Below the pieces are notes generated by a model. The model did not search any database. It had not been told where the DNA came from and saw only the letters and a program-made list of their open reading frames with translations. A stretch of DNA of 20,730 bases from a virus, in IMG/VR virus record IMGVR_UViG_3300020183_000557, positions 1 to 20,730 of that record. One strand, 5' to 3'. The translations under genes were made by a program, and so were the position numbers. This document shows, in pieces, positions 1 to 7,468 of this stretch. Every line of letters begins with the position of its first letter. Within the stretch, counting starts at the first letter, position 1.

Positions 1-935
1 CCACCAGTAATCGCCACGCTATTTGCGGCCTGAGTGGCCATTGTGCCTAGCCCTAGTGTGGCGCGAGCAGCCGAGGCATCGGCGTCATCGATTAAAGAAC
101 GACCATATGCAGATAAATCCGTGGTAGCAGCAGTTGTAGAGCTATCAAAGTATGGAAGCTTATTAGCTGCTTGCGTAAGTCCTGCAAGATCAGCAAGAAT
201 ATCGCTATAAGCTTGTACGTTAGAGCCAATGGCAAGGCCCAAATTACTGCGGGCATCACCTGCTGAAGTTGCGCCAGTGCCCCCATGTCCCAAGCCAATG
301 GCCGTGCCCTGCCAAACGCCAGTGCTAATCGTGCCCAAACTTGTCAGGCTAGAAGAAACAATGGCAGAACCAAGGCCAGAGCTAGTTAAAACAGTGGTAT
401 TGTTAATTTTATAAGACTTACCACTGGCTAAATCAAGATGCTCACTGCTTGTCCAACAATCAGACGCATCCACCCAATTAAAGGTTTTATCAGTGGTGCC
501 TTTTAGCGTGATGCCACCACCATCAGCCGTGGCATCACTAGGACTTGCAACGCTACCAAGTTCAAGATTTTTATCGTCAACAGTAACAGTGGTGCTATTA
601 ACAGTAGTAGTGGTGCCATTAACGGTAAGATTGCCGCCAACAACAACATTGCCTGTAGTGGTGATGCCGCTAACAGTGGGAAGACTAACCGTGCCCGTAA
701 ATGTTTTATTGCCTGTAATTGTTTGATTTCCGCTTAAGTTGACAAACGCACCATCGCCACCAATTGCAACAACTTGCGTGGCAGTACCACCAGCCCCACC
801 AGTGCCATAACCATAATAAAGAATGCCATTTCCTGCATCGCTTTCGTTATAAGCAAGTTCTGCATTAGCCAGGCTTGACGGGGCTCCAGTGCTACCACCA
901 CTGGCGCGGCGCTTAATGCGAATGGTATTGGCCAC
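1..935 (-). CDS. Tail fibre protein, GTG start, C-terminus beyond left edge
   Basis: I translated this open frame by hand; 311 codons are present and no stop occurs before the window edge. The start is a GTG at 935-933 that shares one base with the TAG stop of the upstream gene, giving TAGTG. A G-rich stretch (GGGGG) lies about nine bases before it. The N-terminus reads MANTIRIKRRASGG, then SLANAELAYNE at residues 21-31, a head I associate with cyanophage tail fibres. Residues 101-127 carry GNLTVNGTTTTVN and DDKNLELGS, also frequent in such fibres. Residues 216-243 hold one copy of the GGTGA...DARSNLGLAIGSNVQAY repeat seen three times in the 962-residue fibre. The product is probably a trimeric, repeat-built fibre on the virion surface, perhaps contacting the host. 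The full length is unknown. Fibre identity is well supported; the host and receptor are not. Confidence 0.85.
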   Translation of the reverse strand, partial: MANTIRIKRRASGGSTGAPSSLANAELAYNESDAGNGILYYGYGTGGAGGTATQVVAIGGDGAFVNLSGNQTITGNKTFTGTVSLPTVSGITTTGNVVVGGNLTVNGTTTTVNSTTVTVDDKNLELGSVASPSDATADGGGITLKGTTDKTFNWVDASDCWTSSEHLDLASGKSYKINNTTVLTSSGLGSAIVSSSLTSLGTISTGVWQGTAIGLGHGGTGATSAGDARSNLGLAIGSNVQAYSDILADLAGLTQAANKLPYFDSSTTAATTDLSAYGRSLIDDADASAARATLGLGTMATQAANSVAITG

Positions 936-1345
936 TAGAAATTGCCCCCGTCAGTTAATGAAATGGAAGTGAAAGAAGAATTTGCCACAAACTTTTGGCT
1001 TCCTCCATCATAAACAAGAACGCTTCCGTCTATTTTGCTTCCAACATTCACATCAGAAAGATCGCTCAATGCTAATGTTTTCCATTGCGTATCATAATTA
1101 GCATTGCTTGTTTTTGCCAACACTTGACCAGTGGTGCCGCTGGGAATAATGCCTGGGCCAGGTACGCCCTGGGGACCATTTCCAAAATATTCAAGACTTA
1201 CTTCTGGAGCCTGTTCTACGACAATAGAAGGGCTTGCGCTAGCTGAAACGACAATATTATTTGCCTCTTCATTGATAACAATGGAAGGAGAAGCTTGTTC
1301 GGAGAGATTGAGAATAGTGGTAGATTCTTGAACAATAACTGTCAT
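935..1345 (-). CDS. Small fibre-associated structural protein (136 aa)
   Basis: The N-terminus is rich in Val, Ile, Ser and Glu, with SPSIVI at residues 19-24 and a near copy, SPSIVV, at 38-43. This suggests two short beta repeats. A brief collagen-like turn, GPQGVPGPG, follows at about residues 57-65. Next comes GTTGQVLAKTSNANYDTQW, a module common in phage fibre proteins and echoed in the 57-residue protein at 7526-7699. The C-terminus ends in TDGGNF, related to the ends of two other fibre-block proteins. It starts at an ATG overlapping the stop of the 112-residue gene by four bases (ATGA), and its own stop overlaps the next GTG by one base, so the three genes are probably translationally coupled. 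I infer an adaptor or accessory fibre role. No enzymatic motif is visible. Confidence 0.75.
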   Translation of the reverse strand: MTVIVQESTTILNLSEQASPSIVINEEANNIVVSASASPSIVVEQAPEVSLEYFGNGPQGVPGPGIIPSGTTGQVLAKTSNANYDTQWKTLALSDLSDVNVGSKIDGSVLVYDGGSQKFVANSSFTSISLTDGGNF

Positions 1346-1680
1346 TGAAAACTAAGCCCTCGATTAACATAGGCATTGCCTTCTACTAAATAATACACAT
1401 CATTACTGGGTTCTGTCACTAAAATATCGTACTGGCCTTGCTCTGTAAGGCCGCTAGTACCAGAAGCTTCTAGGCGAATCTTGAAAATACCACTTGCTTG
1501 ATTCACATAGGAAGCTATAAAATCCGCAAGTTTAGTTGTGCCAAGACGGTTATAAAGCTTGCTAGCAATGGTATAACCGCTCATATTAACTGGCACGCCA
1601 GAATCATCCTTATATTGCACCTGCAGCTCAAACGTGGCCCCTTGGTAAATAGTAATATCGTGCTTACCTGGCGTGATCAT
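1342..1680 (-). CDS. Beta-sandwich-like phage structural protein (112 aa)
   Basis: The sequence opens with KHDITIYQGATFELQVQYKD, continues with GVPVNMSGYTIASKL, and has GQYDILVTEPSN near the C-terminus. This pattern (D-x-T-I-Y-Q-G-A-T-F, G-x-P-V-x-x-S-G-Y, then G-x-Y-D) resembles small phage tail or baseplate beta-sandwich proteins of the BppU N-terminal type, which often sit among fibre genes. The resemblance is from memory. It is the first gene after the hairpin terminator at 1807-1832, so it may begin a separate transcript with the two genes after it. No strong ribosome-binding site precedes the ATG; the upstream bases are purine rich. It ends in a four-base overlap with the 136-residue gene. 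A structural role is likely, but the exact role is unknown. Confidence 0.75.
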   Translation of the reverse strand: MITPGKHDITIYQGATFELQVQYKDDSGVPVNMSGYTIASKLYNRLGTTKLADFIASYVNQASGIFKIRLEASGTSGLTEQGQYDILVTEPSNDVYYLVEGNAYVNRGLSFQ

Positions 1681-1806
1681 GGCAAGACTTTTCTTTCTTC
1701 TTTTCTCTCATCTTAATACAATTCCCTCCAACCAATCTTGCCAGTGGCTTTCATCGCCGTATCACATTGAATGGTTAGGGCCAAAATGCTTGTTTTATTC
1801 TATGGC
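1681..1806 (-). other. Untranslated leader between terminator and next gene
   Basis: This gap separates the terminator from the 112-residue gene and presumably contains a promoter, because the upstream transcript should end at the hairpin. I could not identify convincing -35 and -10 boxes. On the minus strand GGAGGG lies at 1729-1724, and an ATG twelve bases later would open a 15-codon basic peptide (1711-1664) that overlaps the next gene out of frame; this is weak evidence for a leader peptide. Another frame, 1794-1708, reads like protein but is broken by TGA and has no start codon. I see nothing else. Confidence 0.3.
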
Positions 1807-1832
1807 AATAAAAAAGGCCCCTAGGGGCCTTT
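1807..1832 (-). terminator. Rho-independent terminator
   Basis: Positions 1813-1832 form a perfect 20-base palindrome, AAAGGCCCCTAGGGGCCTTT, which can fold with an eight-pair stem and a CTAG loop. On the minus strand the GC-rich part is followed at once by a T run (TTTTTTATT, 1815-1807). It begins four bases after the stop of the 45-residue gene, as expected for the end of the long tail and fibre transcript. On the plus strand it is followed by TTTGTTTT, so it could also stop antisense transcripts. Confidence 0.85.
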
Positions 1833-1835
1833 GTT

Positions 1836-1973
1836 TTACTTACCTTGTCCTCGCATGAGCTTACGTCCATGAGAAGGTTTACTATTTTTTCCTTGCCCTT
1901 GGCGAGTGCGTTTAGGCTTTTGGACGATAATGCGCTTAGACGATGAAGCACCGAGTTTGCTTTTGACGGCCAA
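1836..1973 (-). CDS. Small basic protein (45 aa), TTG start
   Basis: A hand-translated frame begins MAVKSKLGASSSKR and ends in a strongly basic, Gly/Gln-rich tail with KPKRTRQGQGKNSKPSHGRK followed by RGQGK and TAA. Twelve or more Lys and Arg residues in 45 suggest a nucleic-acid-binding or virion-internal peptide, but the function is unknown. I recall short proteins with similar TRQGxGK and RGQGK endings in cyanophage genomes, without being able to verify it. The start is inferred: TTG at 1973-1971 gives the natural-looking MAVKSK, and no ATG or GTG precedes it in frame after the preceding gene's stop. No good ribosome-binding site is visible. It lies 23 bases after the 107-residue gene and four bases before the terminator. 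The neighbouring ORF at 2301-2381 also begins MAVKS. Confidence 0.6.
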   Translation of the reverse strand: MAVKSKLGASSSKRIIVQKPKRTRQGQGKNSKPSHGRKLMRGQGK

Positions 1974-1996
1974 TGGAGGGCAGCGAAAAAAGAATA

Positions 1997-2320
1997 CTAG
2001 CGAGCCCAGGGCACGCCAGCGCCTTTAGTGGGAGTTTTTTGCTCATCAATTTGAGACTGTAGGGCAGCTTCCACTTCTGCTTTTTTCTCTTCACCAAACT
2101 TGTCAAGCAACCAGCCCACTACAATTTCTTTGGTGAGATTGCCATAGGGAATGGCATCATCCTCTTCGGGCGGCTCAAGGCCAATGGAGCCATAGGCTCC
2201 TGAACGATAGGTGCCATCAAATGCATCAATCGTATAGTGAAGTGTGTAGACAATGCCGTCTGAAAGCGTGCGTTCAAGATTGGCAATGTTCCAGGAAAAT
2301 TCAGTAGCTTGAGAGGCCAT
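1997..2320 (-). CDS. Conserved-looking phage protein of unknown function (107 aa)
   Basis: The protein begins MASQATEFSWNIANLER, continues SDGIVYTLHYTIDAFDGTY and GAYGSIGLEPPEED, then IPYGNLTKEIVVGWLLDKFG, and ends with an acidic helix and PTKGAGVPWAR. I recognise the general plan (F-x-W-x-I-A-x-x-E-R, then Y-G-S-I-G-L-E, then I-P-Y-x-x-L-T-x-E-x-V-x-G-W) from small cyanophage proteins of unknown function, from memory only. The start is the ATG at 2320-2318; the frame is open to a TTG two codons earlier, which is less likely. The start context TGACCATGG is identical to that of the shortened copy at 2381-2473. No strong ribosome-binding site is visible. Position between fibre genes suggests a virion or assembly role, which is inference. 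Confidence 0.75.
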   Translation of the reverse strand: MASQATEFSWNIANLERTLSDGIVYTLHYTIDAFDGTYRSGAYGSIGLEPPEEDDAIPYGNLTKEIVVGWLLDKFGEEKKAEVEAALQSQIDEQKTPTKGAGVPWAR

Positions 2321-2381
2321 GGTCAAACAAAACGTTCTTAACTAGTTTAAAAGACAAATGAGCATTGGACTTAACAGCCAT
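2301..2381 (-). CDS. Tiny ORF (26 aa), possible remnant or coupling peptide
   Basis: ATG at 2381-2379 overlaps the stop of the 30-codon ORF as TGATG. The product starts MAVKSNAHLSFKLVKNVLF and stops inside the first codons of the 107-residue gene, 20 bases past its ATG. Its first five residues match those of the basic 45-residue protein. It may be the cut remnant of a second copy of that small gene, or merely carry ribosomes to the next start. Whether it is translated is uncertain. Confidence 0.3.
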   Translation of the reverse strand: MAVKSNAHLSFKLVKNVLFDHGLSSY

Positions 2382-2473
2382 CAGTTAGCCCAGGACAGTC
2401 CGTCTTGGGTTTCGCGCTCAGGTTGCGCGATCTTCCAAGAAACGGTAAAGGAGGAAGTAGAAGTTTCAACCAT
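2381..2473 (-). pseudogene. Internally deleted copy of the 107-residue gene (30 codons)
   Basis: The frame begins MVETSTSSFTVSWKIAQPER, continues ETQDG and ends LSWAN. Its first part aligns with the start of the 107-residue protein (S-W-x-I-A-x-x-E-R-x-x-x-D-G), and its last residues resemble that protein's end (P-W-A-R). The DNA just before the two stops shares CCTGGGCT, and the two start regions share TGACCATGG. The simplest reading is that about 75 central codons were lost in frame from a tandem copy. It lies 24 bases after the 1656-residue fibre gene, without an evident ribosome-binding site. It could instead be a real short peptide. Confidence 0.45.
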
Positions 2474-2497
2474 GGTCAGTGGGGTTGTACGGCAAGT

Positions 2498-5400
2498 TTA
2501 GGCAGCGACAGCCTTGAGCACGCTGAAATTGAATACAGGCTGCTCTGTAGTCGTGCCGCCTGTAGTGGCAAAGCTGATCTTGAAGCTACCGGCGGCCACG
2601 TTGGTGACATGGATCATATAAAGATTGGTGCCACTTTTTTGGTTGACGATCACGGTGTCAGTAGCAGCCACCGTTGAATTGGTGACCGTGAACGATTGCC
2701 ATGATGTAGAGCCAGCGGCAGACACCAATGTGATGGCACCGCAGATCCTGTTGAGTGTGACGCCTGTGGTGCGGCTGGTGGCTTGGGTGACGGCACCGCC
2801 TGCACCTGTAATGTAACCAATACCAGCGGTCGAGCTTTGCGTATGCAGTTTGCCGCCGCCAACAATGTCACCCCTAACGGTCAAGTCCTGCGCGACCTCG
2901 GCGCTGCCGTTGATATTGGTGGTGCCAGTCAGATCAATCGTGACGCTGGGGATGGTGTACTGATAAACGGTGTCGTTGGCCGTGCCGACGATATAGAACT
3001 TGGTGCCGTCGGGTTTGACGAATAAGCCACTTGGCGCAGTTTCCTCAGTGGAAACACTAAACACCGTCACAAAGGATGCTGTGGTGATGTCCCAAGGTGT
3101 TGTCAGGTTGTAGATATTCACGTCATCTCCGGTGCTTCCCATCACAAACATACGGGAACCGTCAGCGGTAAAACTAAGGGCTCGCGCAGTACTCTCTTGT
3201 CCGCTAACACTAAATGAATCAACACCAATGGCAGTTGCAGGATTCCAGGCTGTTTGTAGGAAATAGCAATAAACCGTGTCGTTAGTTTCACCAACAATAT
3301 ACATCTTTAGACCATCAGGCTTGAAAAACAATCCTGTGGGGATAGCCTCTTCCGTGGTTACTGAGAGTGAAACGCTGTCGTAGGACGCGCTAGCAATGCT
3401 CCATGGTGTACTTAACGTGTACTGGTCAACCTCATCGTTTGTACCGCCGACGACATAGAGCTTTTTGCCGTCATTTCTAAAGTACAAATCCTGCGGATTG
3501 GTGTCTTGGGAAGCGACTGAGAACACCGTGACAAATGTGGCTGTGGAAACATCCCACGGCGTAGACAATGTGTACTCGTTAATATCATCACCAGAGCTGC
3601 CGATGACAAACATCTTGCGGCCATCAGGGCTAAAGAAAAGACCATTTGGGTTAGTTTCTTGGCTCCCAACCGAGAACGACACACCGTCGTAACCGGCATT
3701 AGCAACATCGACGTCGCTGATGATGGTGTTACTGCGAATCGGGCCAACAAACCGCGAATCGCCGTTGACATGCAACAACGCCGTGGGCGAACTAGTCCCA
3801 ATACCCAATCTGCCGCTGGAGTCGATGCGGGCACGCTCAGTGCCGCCTGTTTGAAATGCATGGCCACCCGTATTGAGGCCGGTTGAGTTGTAGGTGACAA
3901 GATTATTTGCAGCATCTGCTTGGATCTCAAGACGAGCACTATCAGTACCTGCGGCATTGAATTGTTCAAGGCGAAGCAAAACTGCAAGTGTGTCGCTATT
4001 TGCAGCCCTAACATGAAGCCTTGCAAAAGTGCCGCTAATTGCACCGATGCCCACATCCCCAGAGCTATTAATCCTCATCCGCTCCGTCGGTGAATTTGCA
4101 TTATTGGCGGTAGTCGAGAACGTTAAGAAGCTTCCCTTTGCTGTTGATGTCCAGGTTTGACTTGCGATGGCTGCAATTTCAGCGCCACGATCATCGCTCG
4201 TGTTACCAAACTGAATGCGACCAAGCGTGCCGCTAGCGGGAACATTTGTGGTTGGGTGAGCAAGTTTGATTTCACCGCCAGTTCCACCAGGAGCGCCACT
4301 CCTGCCAAGAAACACAGCAATAGCGTCGGCAGTGCTCGAAGACGTGCCAACTAACAGGCGTCCGCTGGAGTCGATGCGGGCGCGTTCGGTGGTTCCAGTT
4401 TCAAACGAAAGAACACCCGCAAGATTTCCAATGCTGGCTTGAGTTGAAGAACCAGCATTGTTCTGGAATCGCAGGTAGCCATAATCATTAGCAGTTCTAT
4501 TCCTAATGTTGACAGCAATACCGCCAGAATCAGATACAACATCAAGAGAACCGTTGGGACTTGTAGTGCCAATCCCTACGTTGCCTGATTGATCAATCCG
4601 TACTCGTTCTGTTTTTGTTGTATTAGTACCGGTTGCAAAACTAATCCAGCCAGCTCCAGCAAGTGTAGTCGCGCTCGCAATGTAGGCATACACGCCAGGA
4701 TCACTTGAATCGGCGGTATACCATTCTATTCCGCCGTTAACTTGACTATTGACTTTTGTTGTGTCTGTGTCAGTAAAACGAAGTCGGTTGTTAGCCGCAA
4801 GAGGATCGGTGCCGGGTGTATTGTTATTTGCTGCAAGTTCTAACAGCGCTTGAGGTGCGCCAGTCCCTATGCCTACGAGGCCAGCGGAGGTGATGCGGGC
4901 ACGTTCTGATCCGCCAGATGCAAATGTAAAACCGCCTGCAGAAGTGTTGCCAGCAGTTAAACGAAATTCACCGTCGCCAAGATTTCCGCCACCAGCAAGT
5001 TTAGAAATTCCGTAAAAGTTTGCAGCATCACCATTGAATTGTATTTTTAGAGCATTTGTGTCAGCAAAAGAAAGCGGTGCGCCACACAGAGCAGTGCCAA
5101 TTCCTACCCGCTGTGAGGAGTCAATAGTGATCGCACGATTACCGCCCGTATTAATTCCAAGAGTATTTGCGGACGGGTTTAAGATGCCAGTATCGGTGTC
5201 GTTGTTAAACGTAATTGATGGATTGTTGCCCGTAGTTACGTTTTCAAATGTAGTTGAACCACCCAAGAAAGCTGCAATATTTGTAGAGCTAAGCGCACCT
5301 GTCCCAACTTGAAGTAGTGAGCCAGGTGAAGAAGTCCCCACGCCTACTCGATCAGTAGAGGCGTCAACAAAGAACAGGTTTGCTTTTGTGTCCCCTTCAA

Positions 5401-7468
5401 CGCGGAAGTCTAAATTGGCGCCATCATCGTTGAAAACATTTTCTGGCACACCATTAGGGCCTGCTACAAAAGCCTTGTAGTAGCTGTATCCCGCTGTTGG
5501 GGAATTAAAGAAATGCTCGTCTGCAGTATATGTGGCGCCGTAAACAGCACCGAAATAGGCTCCATTATTAGCCCCCAGCATAATCGCTGGGCCTGTAGGT
5601 GAAACTATATTGATTGGTGCGTTCCCCGCCGCTGCGGTACCAATGCCAATATTGCCGCTACCGTCAACACTAAAACGATTGGCGGTAGCGTTGCCGTTAA
5701 TGGAGATTGAATTTCCGGCAGTTCCGGCTAATTCAAGCGTGCCGCTTGAATTAATCTGCAACCTTGACGTCCCACCAGTGCTGATGGCCACTTGGTTTGC
5801 ACCGGGGAAGTAGATGCCGGTATCAAGATCCCCGCGTGCAGCAATAGAAGGCGTAGCAGCAGCACCAGCACCAAACGATGCAATGCCATTGACTGTTAGT
5901 TTTGCGTCAGGCGATACATCGTAGATGCCTACTCTATCGGTTGCTTTATCTACAACAATCGCCTCCACTGATCCAGCACCCATAGCAGCAAATCGTGCTG
6001 CATTTATATACATGTAGTAAGTAGTCCCATTGCCAGCGTAGACGGTATAATTATCATGTTGCCCAAGGTAGTTATCTGATATTGTAGAAAGCGAGGTTAA
6101 AGTAATGTTTGAACTAGCAGTAATTCGTGCAGAGGCGTTATAATAATTATTGTGAAAACGTATCTCTCCTAGAGCTGTACTTTGTCCAACATTTGTATTG
6201 ACAAAAAGCTGAGTAGGATTTGTAAATTGTGCATTGCTCGCCAGCGTTAAATCACCGATACTCGTACCGTTATAAACGGTTGTAGTCGTGTTAATCCCAA
6301 CTCTGTTATTGGCAGCATCAACAAATAAAGTGCCGTTGTCGATGTTTAAATTATTGGTGACAGCGACTGTTCCGCTCCCATCAATCGTCACACGACTTAC
6401 AGTGTTCGTTGCAATCCCAACCGTATTAGCTGCTGGCAGATAAATTCCGTTTGATGGGACCGTGCTGCTGGTCGGGGACAGGCTGGCGCCCGTAACCGTG
6501 CCAGTGGTGGTGACGTTTTGACTGCCAAAGTTGGGAGAGATCTTGGTGCCAGCAATAGCAGCAGATGCGTTTACGTCAGCGTTGACGATGACACCAGCAG
6601 AAATAGCAGTTACGCCAGAACTATTAATTGTTACATCACCAGATAACGCCGTGGCAGTTGGCACATTGCTTGCATTACCAAGTAAAACAGAACCAGCGGT
6701 AATATTTGCAAGTTTGCTATGGGCAATCGCAGCAGCACTATTAATATCCGCATTGACGATGGTGTCGTTAAGAATCATCGTGCTAGTAACAGTGCCACTA
6801 TCACCAGTGGTAACAACATTGCCAGTTACATTGGGAAAAGTAATGGTGCGATCAGCCGTAGGATTAGTAACGGCAATGGTCGTTTCAAAACTATCATCGC
6901 TGCTCCCTTCAAAAACCAAACTGCCACTAGGACTAATCAGCAGTTCTCCAGTAACAGTGCCGCCAGTTTTCGGCAATGCTGCATTGGCTAGGTCATAGGC
7001 GCTTTTGACCGCAGTAGAAGAAGCAATGGTGGTGGAAGAAGTGGTGGCAGTGGAATCGCTAATTTTACTTTGCAAGCCAGAAGGCGTTACAGCACGTTGA
7101 TGATCCGTGCCAGTTTGCACTTCAGCGGGCGTGGCCACTTCCAACAGGCCAGGAATAGTTTCACTGCCAGAAGGCGTAAGATTGGAAAATGCATTACCAT
7201 TCCAAACTTTTAAACCACTAGGCACTAAACCATTGTCCACCCAAAATTCGCCCGTGCTATTGCCAGCACTACCAGCGGGCGTAGCGTTAGGAGCAGATGC
7301 TCCAACGTGGGCAGGTCCCACTTTAACAATTTCACTATTACTATCTTTAAAAAATAAACCAGGAGTGCCTGAAGCAGTATTAATAGCGAGTTGACCATCG
7401 GCTAGGCCCGATGCAGTGGGGCGCTTATCAGCAGAAGACGAACGAAGATGCTTAAGCGTAGAAGCCAT
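2498..7468 (-). CDS. Large mosaic tail fibre / receptor-binding protein (1656 aa)
   Basis: The N-terminal module (residues 1-85, MASTLKHLRSSSADKRP... LADGQLAINTASG... GNSTGEFWVD) resembles attachment heads of cyanophage fibres. Residues about 86-340 are Ser/Thr/Ala-rich, with TGGTVTGELLIS and DRTITFPNVTGNVV. About 340-1245 is a long stalk with roughly ten VGIGT-type repeats (GNVGIGTTSP, DRVGVGTSSP, GRLGIGTSSP) and DTGIYFPGANQVAISTGG motifs. About 1259-1510 is a five-unit propeller-like segment (SPDGRKMFVIGSSGDDINEY, then TPWDVSTATF). The last 108 residues (from about 1549, GYITGAGGAVTQATS, to VFNFSVLKAVAA) match a beta-rich C-terminal knob I recall from many phage proteins. No S74-type chaperone end is apparent, although VGIGT stalks often carry one. 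The product is likely a trimeric fibre whose propeller and knob face the host. The start ATG is preceded by AGGGCTTAG. The 3' portion is richer in G+C than the stalk. Confidence 0.88.
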   Translation of the reverse strand: MASTLKHLRSSSADKRPTASGLADGQLAINTASGTPGLFFKDSNSEIVKVGPAHVGASAPNATPAGSAGNSTGEFWVDNGLVPSGLKVWNGNAFSNLTPSGSETIPGLLEVATPAEVQTGTDHQRAVTPSGLQSKISDSTATTSSTTIASSTAVKSAYDLANAALPKTGGTVTGELLISPSGSLVFEGSSDDSFETTIAVTNPTADRTITFPNVTGNVVTTGDSGTVTSTMILNDTIVNADINSAAAIAHSKLANITAGSVLLGNASNVPTATALSGDVTINSSGVTAISAGVIVNADVNASAAIAGTKISPNFGSQNVTTTGTVTGASLSPTSSTVPSNGIYLPAANTVGIATNTVSRVTIDGSGTVAVTNNLNIDNGTLFVDAANNRVGINTTTTVYNGTSIGDLTLASNAQFTNPTQLFVNTNVGQSTALGEIRFHNNYYNASARITASSNITLTSLSTISDNYLGQHDNYTVYAGNGTTYYMYINAARFAAMGAGSVEAIVVDKATDRVGIYDVSPDAKLTVNGIASFGAGAAATPSIAARGDLDTGIYFPGANQVAISTGGTSRLQINSSGTLELAGTAGNSISINGNATANRFSVDGSGNIGIGTAAAGNAPINIVSPTGPAIMLGANNGAYFGAVYGATYTADEHFFNSPTAGYSYYKAFVAGPNGVPENVFNDDGANLDFRVEGDTKANLFFVDASTDRVGVGTSSPGSLLQVGTGALSSTNIAAFLGGSTTFENVTTGNNPSITFNNDTDTGILNPSANTLGINTGGNRAITIDSSQRVGIGTALCGAPLSFADTNALKIQFNGDAANFYGISKLAGGGNLGDGEFRLTAGNTSAGGFTFASGGSERARITSAGLVGIGTGAPQALLELAANNNTPGTDPLAANNRLRFTDTDTTKVNSQVNGGIEWYTADSSDPGVYAYIASATTLAGAGWISFATGTNTTKTERVRIDQSGNVGIGTTSPNGSLDVVSDSGGIAVNIRNRTANDYGYLRFQNNAGSSTQASIGNLAGVLSFETGTTERARIDSSGRLLVGTSSSTADAIAVFLGRSGAPGGTGGEIKLAHPTTNVPASGTLGRIQFGNTSDDRGAEIAAIASQTWTSTAKGSFLTFSTTANNANSPTERMRINSSGDVGIGAISGTFARLHVRAANSDTLAVLLRLEQFNAAGTDSARLEIQADAANNLVTYNSTGLNTGGHAFQTGGTERARIDSSGRLGIGTSSPTALLHVNGDSRFVGPIRSNTIISDVDVANAGYDGVSFSVGSQETNPNGLFFSPDGRKMFVIGSSGDDINEYTLSTPWDVSTATFVTVFSVASQDTNPQDLYFRNDGKKLYVVGGTNDEVDQYTLSTPWSIASASYDSVSLSVTTEEAIPTGLFFKPDGLKMYIVGETNDTVYCYFLQTAWNPATAIGVDSFSVSGQESTARALSFTADGSRMFVMGSTGDDVNIYNLTTPWDITTASFVTVFSVSTEETAPSGLFVKPDGTKFYIVGTANDTVYQYTIPSVTIDLTGTTNINGSAEVAQDLTVRGDIVGGGKLHTQSSTAGIGYITGAGGAVTQATSRTTGVTLNRICGAITLVSAAGSTSWQSFTVTNSTVAATDTVIVNQKSGTNLYMIHVTNVAAGSFKISFATTGGTTTEQPVFNFSVLKAVAA
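2939..3694 (-). repeat. Five-unit propeller-like repeat within the large fibre
   Basis: Five units of about 50 residues repeat within residues 1259-1510 of the fibre. Each has a hydrophobic beta strand (VSFSV, VTVFSV, VSLSV), a Q/E-E/D-x-x-P-x-x-L-x-F segment, a D-G-x-K/R-M/L-Y/F-V/I-V/I-G strand-turn, N/D-D-x-V-x-x-Y, and, in the first four, TPW or TAW. This spacing is typical of WD- or YVTN-like propeller blades. Five blades would be compact. The fold is inferred from sequence only. Confidence 0.65.
3745..6440 (-). repeat. VGIGT-type stalk repeats within the large fibre
   Basis: This coding stretch holds about ten irregularly spaced copies of a motif of the form G-x-V/L-G-I-G-T-x-x-P/A followed by a short hydrophobic strand, often preceded by E-R-A/M/V-R-I-x-S/Q-S/A-G. 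The phrase ERARIDSSGRL occurs twice, near residues 1030 and 1215. Such repeats are usual in beta-helical or triple-beta phage stalks. Copies are diverged at DNA level, so I give approximate limits for the whole array. Confidence 0.7.

Noticed and set aside
2321-2326. TTG two codons before the ATG of the 107-residue gene
   Set aside because: The ATG at 2320 has the same TGACCATGG context as the shortened copy, and nothing favours the TTG.
3412-4056. 214-codon minus-strand frame overlapping the large fibre
   Set aside because: It is out of frame inside a gene with clear repeats and domains; its product shows no recognisable motifs and has an unnatural Met/Leu/Ser/Arg composition.
6531-6998. 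155-codon open frame on the plus strand
   Set aside because: It lies fully inside the large fibre gene on the other strand, and its hydrophobic Val/Thr/Leu composition mirrors the Ala/Thr/Ser/Gly-rich repeat sequence. No domain or ribosome-binding site is visible.
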